NCBI GenBank assembly: GCA_050015055.1
Contig: JBEKCD010000012.1
Coordinates: forward strand, 62,001 to 126,000
From: JBEKCD01 sp050015055
Lineage (GTDB): Archaea > Thermoproteota > Bathyarchaeia > Bathyarchaeales > Bathycorpusculaceae
Direction: 5' to 3'
Length of the DNA: 64,000 nucleotides
The notes beneath the pieces are model-generated. The model made no database searches. It had not been told where the DNA came from and saw nothing but the letters and a program-made list of their open reading frames with translations. Positions 16,959 to 24,855 of this stretch are shown here, in pieces. The translations under genes were made by a program, and so were the position numbers. The first letter of the stretch is position 1; the number at the start of each line of letters is the position of its first letter.

Positions 16959-17733
16959 GCAACGGCAGCTTGTTTCCAAAGAAAGCGAAAATCCTCCTCG
17001 GACTGAACACTGACAAGCTTGCGTTTCTCAGGTTCTTGCCAATCCTCGGAATTAGCCCGACTGCGTCGGTTCCGAGTTTGCACACGATTGCATACTCAAA
17101 TCCACCTAGCGGTTCGATGTTGACCACATCGCGGTTGAACCCTGCCTCTTCCACCGCCAACTCAATTCCGCTCAGAGATGTTCCCAAGATAAAAAGTCTG
17201 TCAAGCAGCGATTCTGTCCACTTTATGTACTGCCTTCGCTGCTTCTCCGCGACTTCGGCCTCAATGAGATTCTTGTCTCTGTCGACGCTGTCGATTTTCA
17301 CTGTGAAGGGCAGGTTCTCACAGAAGCCGAACAGTTCGACAATTTCCTTCAAGGAGATCTTTCTTCCATCGACGAGCTGAGCTTGTAAGCGCGTCAACGG
17401 GATTACGGCATCGTAGATGCTTGGAGAAAAAACTCCCATGTCGACGCGCAGTTCATTTCTGCTTTTGTCTAAATTTGTTATGCGGCCCTTGATTGTTGAG
17501 AATCTGTTGATGTTCTCCAAGCTGGCCGGGCATAGTCCTATTCTTTCGTCCAGGTAGCGCAGAGCCACGTTTTCGTCCTCTCCAGAAACCGATATTTGTA
17601 TCCACCCGCGGGCGGTTGCTCCGCAAGTTTTGACTTCAACCTTAAGGCCTTCCAGCGTAGACTTTAGATTTCTGTCAAAGTTGTCCAGTCGACGATTGTT
17701 GTATGCTTTTGCGAACAACGTCACGGTAGGCAT
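16948..17733 (-). CDS. DUF2110 family archaeal protein
   Basis: About 261 residues from the ATG at 17733 (MPTVTLFAKAYNNRRLDNF). It matches my recollection of the DUF2110 family, which is confined to archaea and often sits beside the TFE, HD-domain and Trm56 genes exactly as here. The middle part (GRITNLDKSRNELRVDMGVF ending in VIPLTRLQAQLVDG) resembles an S1/OB-like or PUA-like RNA-binding fold, but this is only an impression. The chosen start overlaps the HD gene by 13 bp; an upstream start at 17778 would overlap it by 58 bp. No biochemical role is known to me. Confidence 0.75.
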   Translation of the reverse strand: MPTVTLFAKAYNNRRLDNFDRNLKSTLEGLKVEVKTCGATARGWIQISVSGEDENVALRYLDERIGLCPASLENINRFSTIKGRITNLDKSRNELRVDMGVFSPSIYDAVIPLTRLQAQLVDGRKISLKEIVELFGFCENLPFTVKIDSVDRDKNLIEAEVAEKQRRQYIKWTESLLDRLFILGTSLSGIELAVEEAGFNRDVVNIEPLGGFEYAIVCKLGTDAVGLIPRIGKNLRNASLSVFSPRRIFAFFGNKLPLPIS

Positions 17734-18263
17734 TCGCAGTCGCCGACCAAGATTAACATTTCTTCGTGCAGTTTCCATAGTCTTTGGATAGCGGACACCG
17801 GCAGTTCTCTGGAAAGTTCGTCCATGGTCACTTCTATTGGCACTCGCCTCGAACCTTCGATTAGCTTGTCCGCGTAAGAAACTATTTTTTCTTCAAGCGT
17901 TAACGGAACGTAAACGTCTCTTGGCCATCCGAGTTTTCGAGCTTCCCTTGCTGTTATTCCTCCGCCAACATGCCTCTTGATTATTGATACGACAGGTTCT
18001 GGGAGACCTAGGGATTTTGCAATGTCTGCTCCCAAGACTGCGTGGTGTACGGTGTGAGTTTTAGCGCGTCCAATGTCGTGCAGGAGCCCTCCAATTTCGA
18101 CAAGGTGTACGTCAACGTCGTATCCTTTTTTCCTACAGGCTTCAGCTATTTCAACCGCAAGCGCAGAAACCGCTTCAACGTGCCTTATGACGTTCTCCCG
18201 GCAGCCGCTCTCTCTGAGAAACCCCAACGCTTGTTCTCTCGTTGGGAGTTTTTCACTCACCAA
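17721..18263 (-). CDS. HD-domain (HDIG, TIGR00295-type) metal-dependent phosphohydrolase
   Basis: A 180-residue HD-superfamily protein: HVEAVSALAVEIAEAC gives the first metal histidine, GGLLHDIGRAKTHTVHHAVLGADIA the HD pair and following histidines, and KRHVGGG the next. YADKLIEGSRR continues the family pattern. Such archaeal HDIG proteins are predicted nucleotide or cyclic-dinucleotide phosphohydrolases or tRNA-end processing factors. It overlaps the end of the TFE gene by 11 bp and the DUF2110 start by 13 bp, so the three are translationally linked. Confidence 0.85.
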   Translation of the reverse strand: MVSEKLPTREQALGFLRESGCRENVIRHVEAVSALAVEIAEACRKKGYDVDVHLVEIGGLLHDIGRAKTHTVHHAVLGADIAKSLGLPEPVVSIIKRHVGGGITAREARKLGWPRDVYVPLTLEEKIVSYADKLIEGSRRVPIEVTMDELSRELPVSAIQRLWKLHEEMLILVGDCECLP

Positions 18264-18765
18264 GCTCCTTCCTTAGGATTTCGACCTTCTTGGTCAGTGA
18301 TTCAAGAATTTTCTCGTTGTTGTAATGCATCAACGGTTTTCCACATGTTGGGCATCTGAAAACGAGTTCGACCGCCTCTTCGAAGGGGATTCGCTTGCAA
18401 CCCGGCGTGTAGCAATAGTAGAAATCATGGTTTTTTTCGTACTCCAGTCGAATGTCAAGTTTCTCAAGCACTCGACGTTTCTGGCTGAGTATGAAACCTT
18501 CAAGCTGATCGGGCTGCAGCCTCCAGTGAAATATGAACCACCCGGTCTTCGGATCGCGGGTGCGTCTAAGGCTTACTAGAGAGTGGTCGTACAGTTTGTA
18601 GAGGATTTTTCGAACTGAGTTCAATCTTATGCCTGTCTTGGTTGCAATCTCATCGTCGGTTATTTCAGCCGAGTTCTTCAGAATGTCGATTAATTTGACC
18701 GCGTCTTCTTCTCCCAACGCCTCAGCAACTTTAAGCAACGTTGCATCATCTATGTTAGATAACAT
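18253..18765 (-). CDS. tfe: Transcription initiation factor TFE, alpha subunit
   Basis: TFE helps open promoter DNA with TBP, TFB and RNA polymerase. The 170-residue protein has the extended winged helix (residues about 1-90: DDEIATKTGIRLNSVRKILYKLYDHSLV, then WFIFHWRLQPDQ), a helical linker, and a zinc ribbon (YYCYTPGC and FRCPTCGKPL, four cysteines). The usual length for the family is 160-190. ATG at 18765. It heads the tfe-HD-DUF2110 operon, with TATA-like TATTATATATTTTGC on its upstream side (about 18797-18815). A beta subunit is not in the window. Confidence 0.95.
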   Translation of the reverse strand: MLSNIDDATLLKVAEALGEEDAVKLIDILKNSAEITDDEIATKTGIRLNSVRKILYKLYDHSLVSLRRTRDPKTGWFIFHWRLQPDQLEGFILSQKRRVLEKLDIRLEYEKNHDFYYCYTPGCKRIPFEEAVELVFRCPTCGKPLMHYNNEKILESLTKKVEILRKELGE

Positions 18766-18828
18766 AACAACCCTTTGCTTCCAGTACTCAGCACTGTTCT
18801 CTATATTATATATTTTGCAAGGTTTGAT

Positions 18829-19392
18829 TTAAATCTCGTTACGGGGAGAGCCTGTTTCACGGTTTTTCTCCGTCACGACCTTTTTTCCTCTACGTTGGGG
18901 GATGATTTTCACATTTGCATTCTGAAAGCTCTTGGCCAATTCCTCTCCGTTGAAGAGGCGGTCAAGGAAAACCGCCACGCTTGCACATTCCGAGTGCGGT
19001 TGGTTCCCAACTGCCACGTTAAAGTCTGAAACGGCTTCCGAAAAGAATTCGCCAGGGACTTTTTGGCTTCCAACGATGACCAAAATGTTCTTTCCAGAGG
19101 CTCTAATGCGGCTCAACACATCCGTAGTCTCAACGTTTTCTCCGTACGCTGTCAAATGGACAACCACGCCGTTTCGGGCTTTCCAGTCACTTACAGCTTT
19201 TCTCCAAGGGATTCCCATCTCGAAAAAGAAGGTGCCACCCCAGCTTCGGGTGACCTCGTCTATCGTATCTTTGATTTTTCGGTCTTCCGTGTCCGACAAG
19301 ATAATCCCAGAAGCTCCTAGGGCGCGGGCTACGAGGGCAACGTGCGTCGTGAGCCTTGCGTCTCTGGTCGGCCGGTGACCCCACCTTAACAC
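18829..19392 (-). CDS. trm56: tRNA (cytidine-2'-O-)-methyltransferase Trm56
   Basis: SPOUT-class methyltransferase that makes Cm56 in the T-loop of archaeal tRNAs. The 187-residue protein begins LRWGHRPTRDARLTTHVALVARALGA, the family's conserved N-terminus, and has the knot segments LVIVGSQKVPGEFF and DFNVAVGNQPHSECASVAVFLDRLF. The start is GTG 19392. It lies 26 bp after the HflX gene on the same strand, in the same archaeal information-processing block as TFE and MBF1. Confidence 0.93.
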   Translation of the reverse strand: MLRWGHRPTRDARLTTHVALVARALGASGIILSDTEDRKIKDTIDEVTRSWGGTFFFEMGIPWRKAVSDWKARNGVVVHLTAYGENVETTDVLSRIRASGKNILVIVGSQKVPGEFFSEAVSDFNVAVGNQPHSECASVAVFLDRLFNGEELAKSFQNANVKIIPQRRGKKVVTEKNRETGSPRNEI

Positions 19393-19418
19393 AACGAGTT
19401 CAGGCGCAGCTTCTTTTT

Positions 19419-20681
19419 TCAGATTTTCTCGACCTTCCGGTTGAATTCTGTTTTCACTCGGCTTCTGACCTTCTCCGCAAACGTGGGAGCTGCTTCGAAA
19501 ACCACACGTACAGAGCTTTCGTCGTAATCCGCTTTCTGAACGTCAGCGTTTTCGAAAAGCCACGCCATAAACCGCATCGTCTTGTCAGTCACTGGTATGG
19601 TGAACGTTGCCCTGACGTAGTTCTTCAGTATCTTCAATATCTCCTGTTTCAGCTGTTCAAGATTAGTTTTGTACAACGCGGATATCGGAACAAGGGTCGT
19701 TGCCTTTCCCTCCAGTTCTTTCATTTTCTGCTGAACTTCGGCTTCCGGCATCAGGTCAATCTTGTTCAACACCGTAATCATGGGTACGCCTGAGGCTCCT
19801 ATGCGGTCTATCGTCTCCAAGCATGTCCCAAGTTTCTTTTCAATAGCAGTCATCGATTCACTCGCGTCCACCAACAAGAGTATCAAGTCAGAGTAGATTG
19901 TTTCTTCAAGCGTTGAGTGGAACGCCTCTATCAGAGTTAACGGCAGGCGATCTATGAAGCCAACTGTGTCGGTCAAGAGAAACTCTTTGTGGGAGAATGT
20001 TACAAGCCGCGTCGTCGTGGAAAGCGTCGTGAACAGAGCAGCGTCCACGGGAACCGTCTCTTCCGCAAGGGCGTTGAACAGCGAGCTTTTTCCGGCCTTC
20101 GTGTATCCTGCCATTGAAATTGACGTAAACCCCAGTTCTTCTCTTCTTTGGCGGTGCAAGACCCTCTTTGCCCGGATTTTTTTAAGCTTTCTGCGTATAG
20201 CGTGAACTTCTCTCTTGACACTCTCATAGTAGACGTCGACTTCATAGGCTCCGAGCCCCATGAACCCTGGCTGTTCTGCCTTTTTGGCTAGGCGTACTCT
20301 CTCTTTGGCCTGAGTCAAATCGTACCGAAGACTTGCGAGTTTGATCTGCATCTGCGCCTCAGCGGTGGTGGCTCTCTTGGTAAAGATTTCCAGTATCAGC
20401 TGAAAACGGTCAATGATTTCGACGCGTGTGGCCTTTGCTAAGTTGTAGGACTGAAGCGGCCGTAGCAGATTGTCGAAAATCACTTTCTCAGCGTCTTTTT
20501 GCTTCACAAGTTCAGCGAGTTCTTCCACTTTTCCAGAGCCTATCTGGTAGCGCGCGTCTGCCAGTCTGACCTGTTCCAGCCTGCCAACAATCGTGTAGCC
20601 TGCCGATTCAGCCAGACTCTCGAGTTCATCGAGACCGTTCGGTTCGTATTGCTGTCGACGTTGAACTATGATTGCCTTCGT
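19419..20681 (-). CDS. hflX: HflX-type GTPase with apparent ACG start
   Basis: Ribosome-associated GTPase. The first conventional start in frame (GTG 20528) would cut off family sequence: upstream codons keep encoding the HflX N-domain (KAIIVQRR, then LDELESLAESAGY, VRLADARYQIGSGKVEELAEL). Position 20681-20679 is ACG, preceded 10 nt upstream by GGAGG and aligning with the methionine expected before KAIIVQRR; no ATG, GTG or TTG lies between it and the in-frame TGA upstream. From ACG the protein has 420 residues. G motifs: SMAGYTKAGKSSLFNAL (P-loop), DTVGFIDRLP (G3), NKIDL (G4). The N-terminus overlaps the MBF1 stop by 16 bp. Either ACG initiates or the start codon has been mutated or misread. 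Confidence 0.88.
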   Translation of the reverse strand, partial: TKAIIVQRRQQYEPNGLDELESLAESAGYTIVGRLEQVRLADARYQIGSGKVEELAELVKQKDAEKVIFDNLLRPLQSYNLAKATRVEIIDRFQLILEIFTKRATTAEAQMQIKLASLRYDLTQAKERVRLAKKAEQPGFMGLGAYEVDVYYESVKREVHAIRRKLKKIRAKRVLHRQRREELGFTSISMAGYTKAGKSSLFNALAEETVPVDAALFTTLSTTTRLVTFSHKEFLLTDTVGFIDRLPLTLIEAFHSTLEETIYSDLILLLVDASESMTAIEKKLGTCLETIDRIGASGVPMITVLNKIDLMPEAEVQQKMKELEGKATTLVPISALYKTNLEQLKQEILKILKNYVRATFTIPVTDKTMRFMAWLFENADVQKADYDESSVRVVFEAAPTFAEKVRSRVKTEFNRKVEKI

Positions 20682-21220
20682 CCAGCAGTATCCTCCTTCT
20701 CACTGCCCTTCTTGTCCATCTGAATCAGGTCTCCAAAGGTCAGGTCGCGACCTGAAGCTCTGGCCAGCTTGGCCTGCGGAACTTTTTCTTCTTTGGCTGG
20801 AACTATCAGCTTGATCTTCAAAGCATGTTCGAGCATCGTTGCAAGTCTGTTGTCAGGCGTCATCTTTCCAGTCTCAATTTTACGGAGAAGCGACACTTTC
20901 TCATTTATTCTCTTGCCCAATTCCTCGTGAGATAGCCCAAGTTTCTCTCTGGCCTGCCTTATTTTTAGGTCGAAATTCTCCACGAGTTCCAAGCTTGTGT
21001 CCACCTTCGGAGCCTGCGGTTTCTTAGTCTGAATCATCAAAGGCCTTGGCGTCGTCCCAGGCCGTGGACTTGCGACTCTCTGTTTAGGTTCCTCGTAGTA
21101 TATTTTTCCGAGTTTGGAGCATTCACCGCACACCGCCAACTTTGCCCCTTCAATGATAACTTTGAAGGGTTGTCCGTTGATTCTGCGACCACAGACTTCA
21201 CATCGCAATTGCCCATCCAC
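20666..21220 (-). CDS. mbf1: Archaeal multiprotein bridging factor 1 (MBF1)
   Basis: 184 residues in two parts: an N-terminal zinc ribbon (CEVCGRRING and VCGECSKLG) typical of archaeal MBF1, then a Cro/C1-type HTH (FDLKIRQAREKLGLSHEELGKRIN, followed by SLLRKIETGKMTP, about residues 82-130). A basic, low-complexity linker joins them. Archaeal MBF1 associates with the small ribosomal subunit and possibly TBP. It is the first gene of the MBF1-HflX-Trm56 operon and is divergent from the PUA gene 35 bp away. Confidence 0.92.
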   Translation of the reverse strand: MDGQLRCEVCGRRINGQPFKVIIEGAKLAVCGECSKLGKIYYEEPKQRVASPRPGTTPRPLMIQTKKPQAPKVDTSLELVENFDLKIRQAREKLGLSHEELGKRINEKVSLLRKIETGKMTPDNRLATMLEHALKIKLIVPAKEEKVPQAKLARASGRDLTFGDLIQMDKKGSEKEDTAGRRQS

Positions 21221-21255
21221 CTGAACTGCTTTTATTATTCTAGTGGTGTTTATAG
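21221..21255. promoter_or_regulatory. Compact divergent promoter for MBF1 and the PUA-protein gene
   Basis: Only 35 bp separate the two divergent start codons. GCTTTTATTATTC (21227-21239) sits about 20-28 bp upstream of the TTG at 21256, the spacing expected for a leaderless archaeal transcript. The MBF1 side has no SD either. Inferred from spacing. Confidence 0.45.
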
Positions 21256-21762
21256 TTGTCGAAACATAATTTGACCTTTGCTGGTGACTGCTTGGAAGAT
21301 GCCTTGAGAAGGATCAGAAGCGTTGCAGACTATCAGTTCGGTAAAGGAGTCGGCTCGGCACTTTTTCCCGAAAACGTGAAAGTCGTTTTCTCAAGGAACA
21401 CAGGTCGAATCCGCTACGTTTACCTGGAGGGTAAACGACTTGGAACCATGCGCCCGACAGACGGCTTCTTCTCCTTGAGCATTGACGGAGCTAGGAGAGT
21501 TGTTCACGGCGGGCAACCTGCAAAATGTTTTGTCGCCGTCCGGAGCGATGTCGCAAAGTTCATAGCTGAAGGTGGCGACGTTTTTGCTGTACACGTCGTG
21601 AGAGCTGACGACGAGGTTCGCGCCAAAGACGAAATCATCGTGTTTGATGAAGAGAGCAATATCTTGGCAGTAGGGCGGGCTGTTCTTTCGGGTCAAGAAA
21701 TGAAGGCCTTTAAGCGCGGCGTCGCCGTGAAAGTTAGACGCGGATGTCTTGAGAGAGGTTAA
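21256..21762 (+). CDS. PUA-domain RNA-binding protein
   Basis: A 168-residue protein ending in a PUA domain (KCFVAVRSDVAKFIAEGGDVFAVHVV, then GDEIIVFDEESNILAVGRAVLSGQEM-like text, about residues 92-165), the module found at the C-terminus of archaeosine transglycosylase and pseudouridine synthases. The N-terminal 90 residues (VADYQFGKGVGSALFPENV) match the domain that precedes PUA in archaeosine-TGT-related proteins. It is probably an RNA-binding or tRNA-modification accessory factor. TTG start with no SD, consistent with a leaderless message. The aNAC gene follows 46 bp downstream on the same strand. Confidence 0.8.
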   Translation: MSKHNLTFAGDCLEDALRRIRSVADYQFGKGVGSALFPENVKVVFSRNTGRIRYVYLEGKRLGTMRPTDGFFSLSIDGARRVVHGGQPAKCFVAVRSDVAKFIAEGGDVFAVHVVRADDEVRAKDEIIVFDEESNILAVGRAVLSGQEMKAFKRGVAVKVRRGCLERG

Positions 21763-21808
21763 GTATATGAAGTTTGAATTGCAAATGTTACGCAGGTAGA
21801 GTGAGGCT

Positions 21809-22162
21809 ATGCACAAGCGTGTGAATCCTCGAGAAGCAAAACGCATGATGCAACGTATGGGCCTGAACATGGATGCGGTGACAGATGTTGAGCAAGTCAT
21901 CATCAAAACGAGCAGCAGAGAGATCACCATAGAAGAGCCTGAAGTTGCAATGCTTGAAATGCAGGGACAGAAGATTTTTCAGGTGACGGGTGGAAAAATC
22001 ACCGAGAAAGCGGCAGAACGCAAACCGTCAGGCGTAGCTGAAGAAGATGTCAGGCTTGTAGCGGACCAAACAGGAAAAAGCTTAGAAGAAGCGAGAAAAG
22101 CTCTGGAAGAATGCCAAGGAGACCTGGCGAAAGCCATACTCCTACTGCAATCGAGCATCTAA
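21809..22162 (+). CDS. nac: Nascent polypeptide-associated complex protein (archaeal aNAC)
   Basis: 117 residues: NAC domain (NPREAKRMMQRMGLNMDAVTDVEQVII, then PEVAMLEMQGQKIFQVTGG, residues 6-65) and a C-terminal UBA domain (EEDVRLVADQTGKSLEEARKALEECQGDLAKAILLL as a three-helix segment). aNAC forms a homodimer on ribosomes near the exit tunnel. Length is usual for archaea. ATG with GTAGAGTGAGG upstream. It closes the block of translation and transcription genes that starts at 16948. Confidence 0.95.
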   Translation: MHKRVNPREAKRMMQRMGLNMDAVTDVEQVIIKTSSREITIEEPEVAMLEMQGQKIFQVTGGKITEKAAERKPSGVAEEDVRLVADQTGKSLEEARKALEECQGDLAKAILLLQSSI

Positions 22163-22655
22163 GAAATGAGGCGCACACGAGTAATCTGAACTGGTCGATG
22201 GCCGTTAGAATGACGTCAAAACCGCTTGCCGAAGAAAGCAAGATTGAGGAAACCATCAAAAAGCAAACTGAAAGAAGCATTCACGGTACCGGACTTCATT
22301 AAAACGCTAAACAGGCTTTACCCTGAAGAATGGAACGACCAGCGAAAACGTTTGGACTCCTAGGAGAAAAAGATACATAGTTTCAACATGCCCTTCAAAC
22401 AGGCCTGACGTGCACTCGCATAAACCATATTCAACTCTCACACCTTTACCAGGTATCCTGAGGACAGATTCACGGACTATCGGACCACCACTGACGAAGA
22501 AAGAAAGGCTTTCAGGAGCCGATAATGATTGTTTTCAGAAAGAGAAAAGAAGCAAGGAGATCATAGCACATGCAGGATATCCGCATCAGAAGCCAACCCA
22601 GAATACCTATAAGCAGACTCGTCTTTGGGTAATCCAACCATATGAAGGGACCCTC
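22163..22655. other. 493-bp region with a degenerate coding remnant
   Basis: Between aNAC and the aldo/keto reductase. The only coding-like text is the short frame at 22226-22363, listed separately. The stretch 22410-22655 is open in the reductase frame but has no family similarity and no SD at its first ATG. Confidence 0.4.
22226..22363 (+). pseudogene. Short remnant or small protein of unknown function
   Basis: A 45-codon frame from TTG 22226 reads as a basic N-terminus followed by KEAFTVPDFIKTLNRLYPEEW and a charged tail, which has the look of a genuine protein C-terminus rather than random translation. There is no good SD and upstream frames are broken by stops. It may be the last piece of a decayed gene or a genuine small basic protein. 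Confidence 0.3.
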
Positions 22656-23801
22656 GTGAAGTACAGGAAGTTTGGCAAGCTGGACTGGAAATCGTCGGCT
22701 CTGGGATTTGGTGCGATGAGGCTGCCCATTATCGATGGAGATGCCTCGAAAATCAACGAGCCTGAAGCTTTAAAGATGATCAGGTATGCTCTCGACCACG
22801 GCGTGAATTATCTGGACACGGCGTATCCTTACCACAGGGGAAACAGTGAAAGAATCGTTGGAAAGGCGCTGCAAGACGGATACCGTGAGAAAACAAAATT
22901 GGCCACGAAGATGCCGTCTTGGCTTATCAAATCCAGAGAGGACATGGACAAATATTTGGATGAACAACTTTCGAGGCTCCAGTTGAACTACGTGGATTTC
23001 TACCTATTGCATGGACTTGGAAAAGAAGGCTGGCAGAAACTCAAAGACTTGGACGTGTTGAAGTGGGCTGAGAAGAAGATGGACCAAGGGAAGTTCAAGC
23101 ACTTGGGTTTCAGTTTCCATGATGAGTACAGCACTTTCAAGAAAATCGTAGACGGCTACGACGGTTGGACACTCTGCCAAATCCAGTACAACTACATGGA
23201 CGACCAGTACCAAGCGGGCACAAAAGGGCTGAATTATGCCGCCTCCAAAGGTTTGGCAGTTGTCGTGATGGAACCCATAGCCGGCGGAAGACTGGCCACT
23301 GTGCCTCCCAAAGAGATCCAAGAATCGTGGAACAAAGCCAGGATCAAAAGAACGCCGGCGGATTGGGCGCTTCAATGGGTCTGGAACCATCCTGAGGTCT
23401 CTGTTGTCCTCAGCGGAATGAGCACCATTCAACAGGTGAAAGAAAACTTGGACAGCGCAAACAGATCAGGCGCCAACATACTCACTAACAAAGAGCTGAG
23501 CATCATCAGGCAAGTCAAGCGCAAGTACAAGAGACTGGGCTTCATCGGATGCACAGGCTGCAGATACTGCATGCCCTGCCCAGAAGGAGTGAACGTGCCC
23601 GAAATATTCTCACTTTACAATGAATACTACGTCAGGAATAAGGACGACGAGATAAAACGCAAGTACTGGGAACACATCACGCCTGAAAGCCAAGCTAAGA
23701 GATGTGCGAGATGCGGCAAATGCGAAGAACTTTGCCCTCAACACCTGCAGATTAGAGAGATTCTGAGCAGAGCTGCTTGGCTCTTTGAAGAAAAAACCTA
23801 A
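22656..23801 (+). CDS. Aldo/keto reductase with C-terminal 2x[4Fe-4S] ferredoxin domain
   Basis: 381 residues from GTG 22656, which has GAAGGGA 7 nt upstream; the frame is open further but the family begins here (VKYRKFGKLDWKSSALGFGAMRLP). The AKR barrel shows NYLDTAYPYHRGNSE (catalytic Asp/Tyr), KLATKMPSW (Lys) and DFYLLHGL (His). After about residue 290 it has CTGCRYCMPCPEGV and CARCGKCEELCP, two cluster-binding motifs (the first is C-x2-C-x2-C-x-CP). This fusion is common in anaerobic archaea and bacteria, where it is thought to link carbonyl reduction to ferredoxin-type electron carriers. Physiological substrate unknown. Confidence 0.88.
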   Translation: MKYRKFGKLDWKSSALGFGAMRLPIIDGDASKINEPEALKMIRYALDHGVNYLDTAYPYHRGNSERIVGKALQDGYREKTKLATKMPSWLIKSREDMDKYLDEQLSRLQLNYVDFYLLHGLGKEGWQKLKDLDVLKWAEKKMDQGKFKHLGFSFHDEYSTFKKIVDGYDGWTLCQIQYNYMDDQYQAGTKGLNYAASKGLAVVVMEPIAGGRLATVPPKEIQESWNKARIKRTPADWALQWVWNHPEVSVVLSGMSTIQQVKENLDSANRSGANILTNKELSIIRQVKRKYKRLGFIGCTGCRYCMPCPEGVNVPEIFSLYNEYYVRNKDDEIKRKYWEHITPESQAKRCARCGKCEELCPQHLQIREILSRAAWLFEEKT

Positions 23802-24118
23802 GAAAGGGCATATACACGAATAAGGATGGTTGCCCAAAAAATCACCATTCTCAGCGCCCGCACATACTCTGACGACAGAAGATGATCGCCTAAACTGTGC
23901 GTTCGTTTGGAAGCCCTTGAGTGACAACGCCCATGACCCCGCGGCTTGTGTTCAGTTTATGTCATCAATTTTGGTCCAATCTTTTACAGGTGATTCACTT
24001 TTCAAGGAACTTGAGAAGACAATCGCCGTTCTTTTTGCATAATTTGAGAACAAAGATTAAATACTCTCTTCCCTATGAGTTAGCTCTTAAACTTTGGATT
24101 TAATCGAGGTGATACAAT
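23802..24118. other. 317-bp intergenic region with promoter of the 70-residue gene
   Basis: No gene found. Near its end AAAGATTAAATACTCTC (about 24051-24067) is a good BRE/TATA-like element, and ATCGAGGTGATAC just before 24119 is a near-perfect ribosome binding site for the following small gene. Confidence 0.45.
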
Positions 24119-24331
24119 TTGGTGAGCGAAGGAAGAGGACGCTTGTTCAGAAGGAAAGACGGGAAATATCTGCTTTACCTACCCGTGGACTTGGCTGAGG
24201 ACAGTATGTTCCCGTTCAAAGAATACACTAGGACAAAGAGAGGAGCCGACTCGATTCCTGTTAGAATAAACTTCAAACACGGAGAGAACAAGCTGACAAT
24301 AGAAAAGTGGAAGGAACCAACTGTGCAATAG
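24119..24331 (+). CDS. Small conserved-looking protein of unknown function
   Basis: 70 residues, TTG start (GTG next codon is an alternative) behind the strong SD GAGGTGAT and a TATA-like box about 55 bp upstream. It is charged and beta-rich in appearance: GRLFRRKDGKYLLYLPVDLAED, then IPVRINFKHGENKLTIEKW. The pattern of a short basic loop and alternating strands is reminiscent of small archaeal nucleic-acid or AbrB-like folds, but I do not recognise the family. The strong initiation signals make it a credible gene. Not part of an operon. Confidence 0.65.
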   Translation: MVSEGRGRLFRRKDGKYLLYLPVDLAEDSMFPFKEYTRTKRGADSIPVRINFKHGENKLTIEKWKEPTVQ

Positions 24332-24339
24332 AACAGTTG
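24318..24339 (+). terminator. Hairpin over the stop codon of the 70-residue gene
   Basis: CAACTGT-N8-ACAGTTG, a perfect 7-bp stem, spans the TAG at 24329-24331. A T-run (CTTTTT) follows about 70 bp later. It may serve in termination or message stability; sequence symmetry is the only evidence. Confidence 0.3.
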
Positions 24340-24855
24340 CACGCAAGGAGTTACGACAAGCCACACCTTAGAGCAGATTTTCCACTTGTAGGCATCACCT
24401 ACACTTTTTAAGTACAGTTGTTCCCAACTTGTTTAAGCCTGCAAGTCACCGACCATAACAACTTGTACGCGCATTTTGTTTTGATATACTCACATGCTGA
24501 CAAGAAAACATAAACGAGAATGATAAGACGGACTACATCATGGACAAACGAGTATACTCGTCTCCGTGACCAATGCTTGGCCAAGCTTTGAGACTCTTTC
24601 CGCGTTTTTCTCTGCGCGACAGGTATCCAACTAAGGCAACCTTCGAGCCCGCACTTATTCTGCATGTGGATGCCGATTGAGAACACAAAATAGCAGTATC
24701 TATCGATCAAAAATAGTCGAAGACAACGTTAGGAGCAATACATACTCGAAATTCATAATGGATAAATCATAAGGCCTAGTCAATTTTGACTGCCAACCAG
24801 GAGTCTGCTAGCAGAAACCTGAACATGCAAGTTTCCTATGGTAGAAAGGTAGAAC
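24332..24855. other. 524-bp intergenic region before the histidine kinase
   Basis: No gene supported on either strand. It holds a 14-bp perfect palindrome ACGAGTATACTCGT at 24548-24561 and, close to the kinase start, AAAGGTAGAAC as SD. A 300-bp open frame on the minus strand (24408-24710) looks like noise. Confidence 0.4.

Noticed and set aside
22410..22655. 82-codon N-terminal extension of the aldo/keto reductase
   Set aside because: No SD at ATG 22410, no family similarity, whereas GTG 22656 has GAAGGGA and begins exactly at the AKR fold.
24408..24710. 100-codon frame on the minus strand
   Set aside because: Isolated, no initiation signal, unusual Cys/Trp/Tyr-rich composition as expected from noise.
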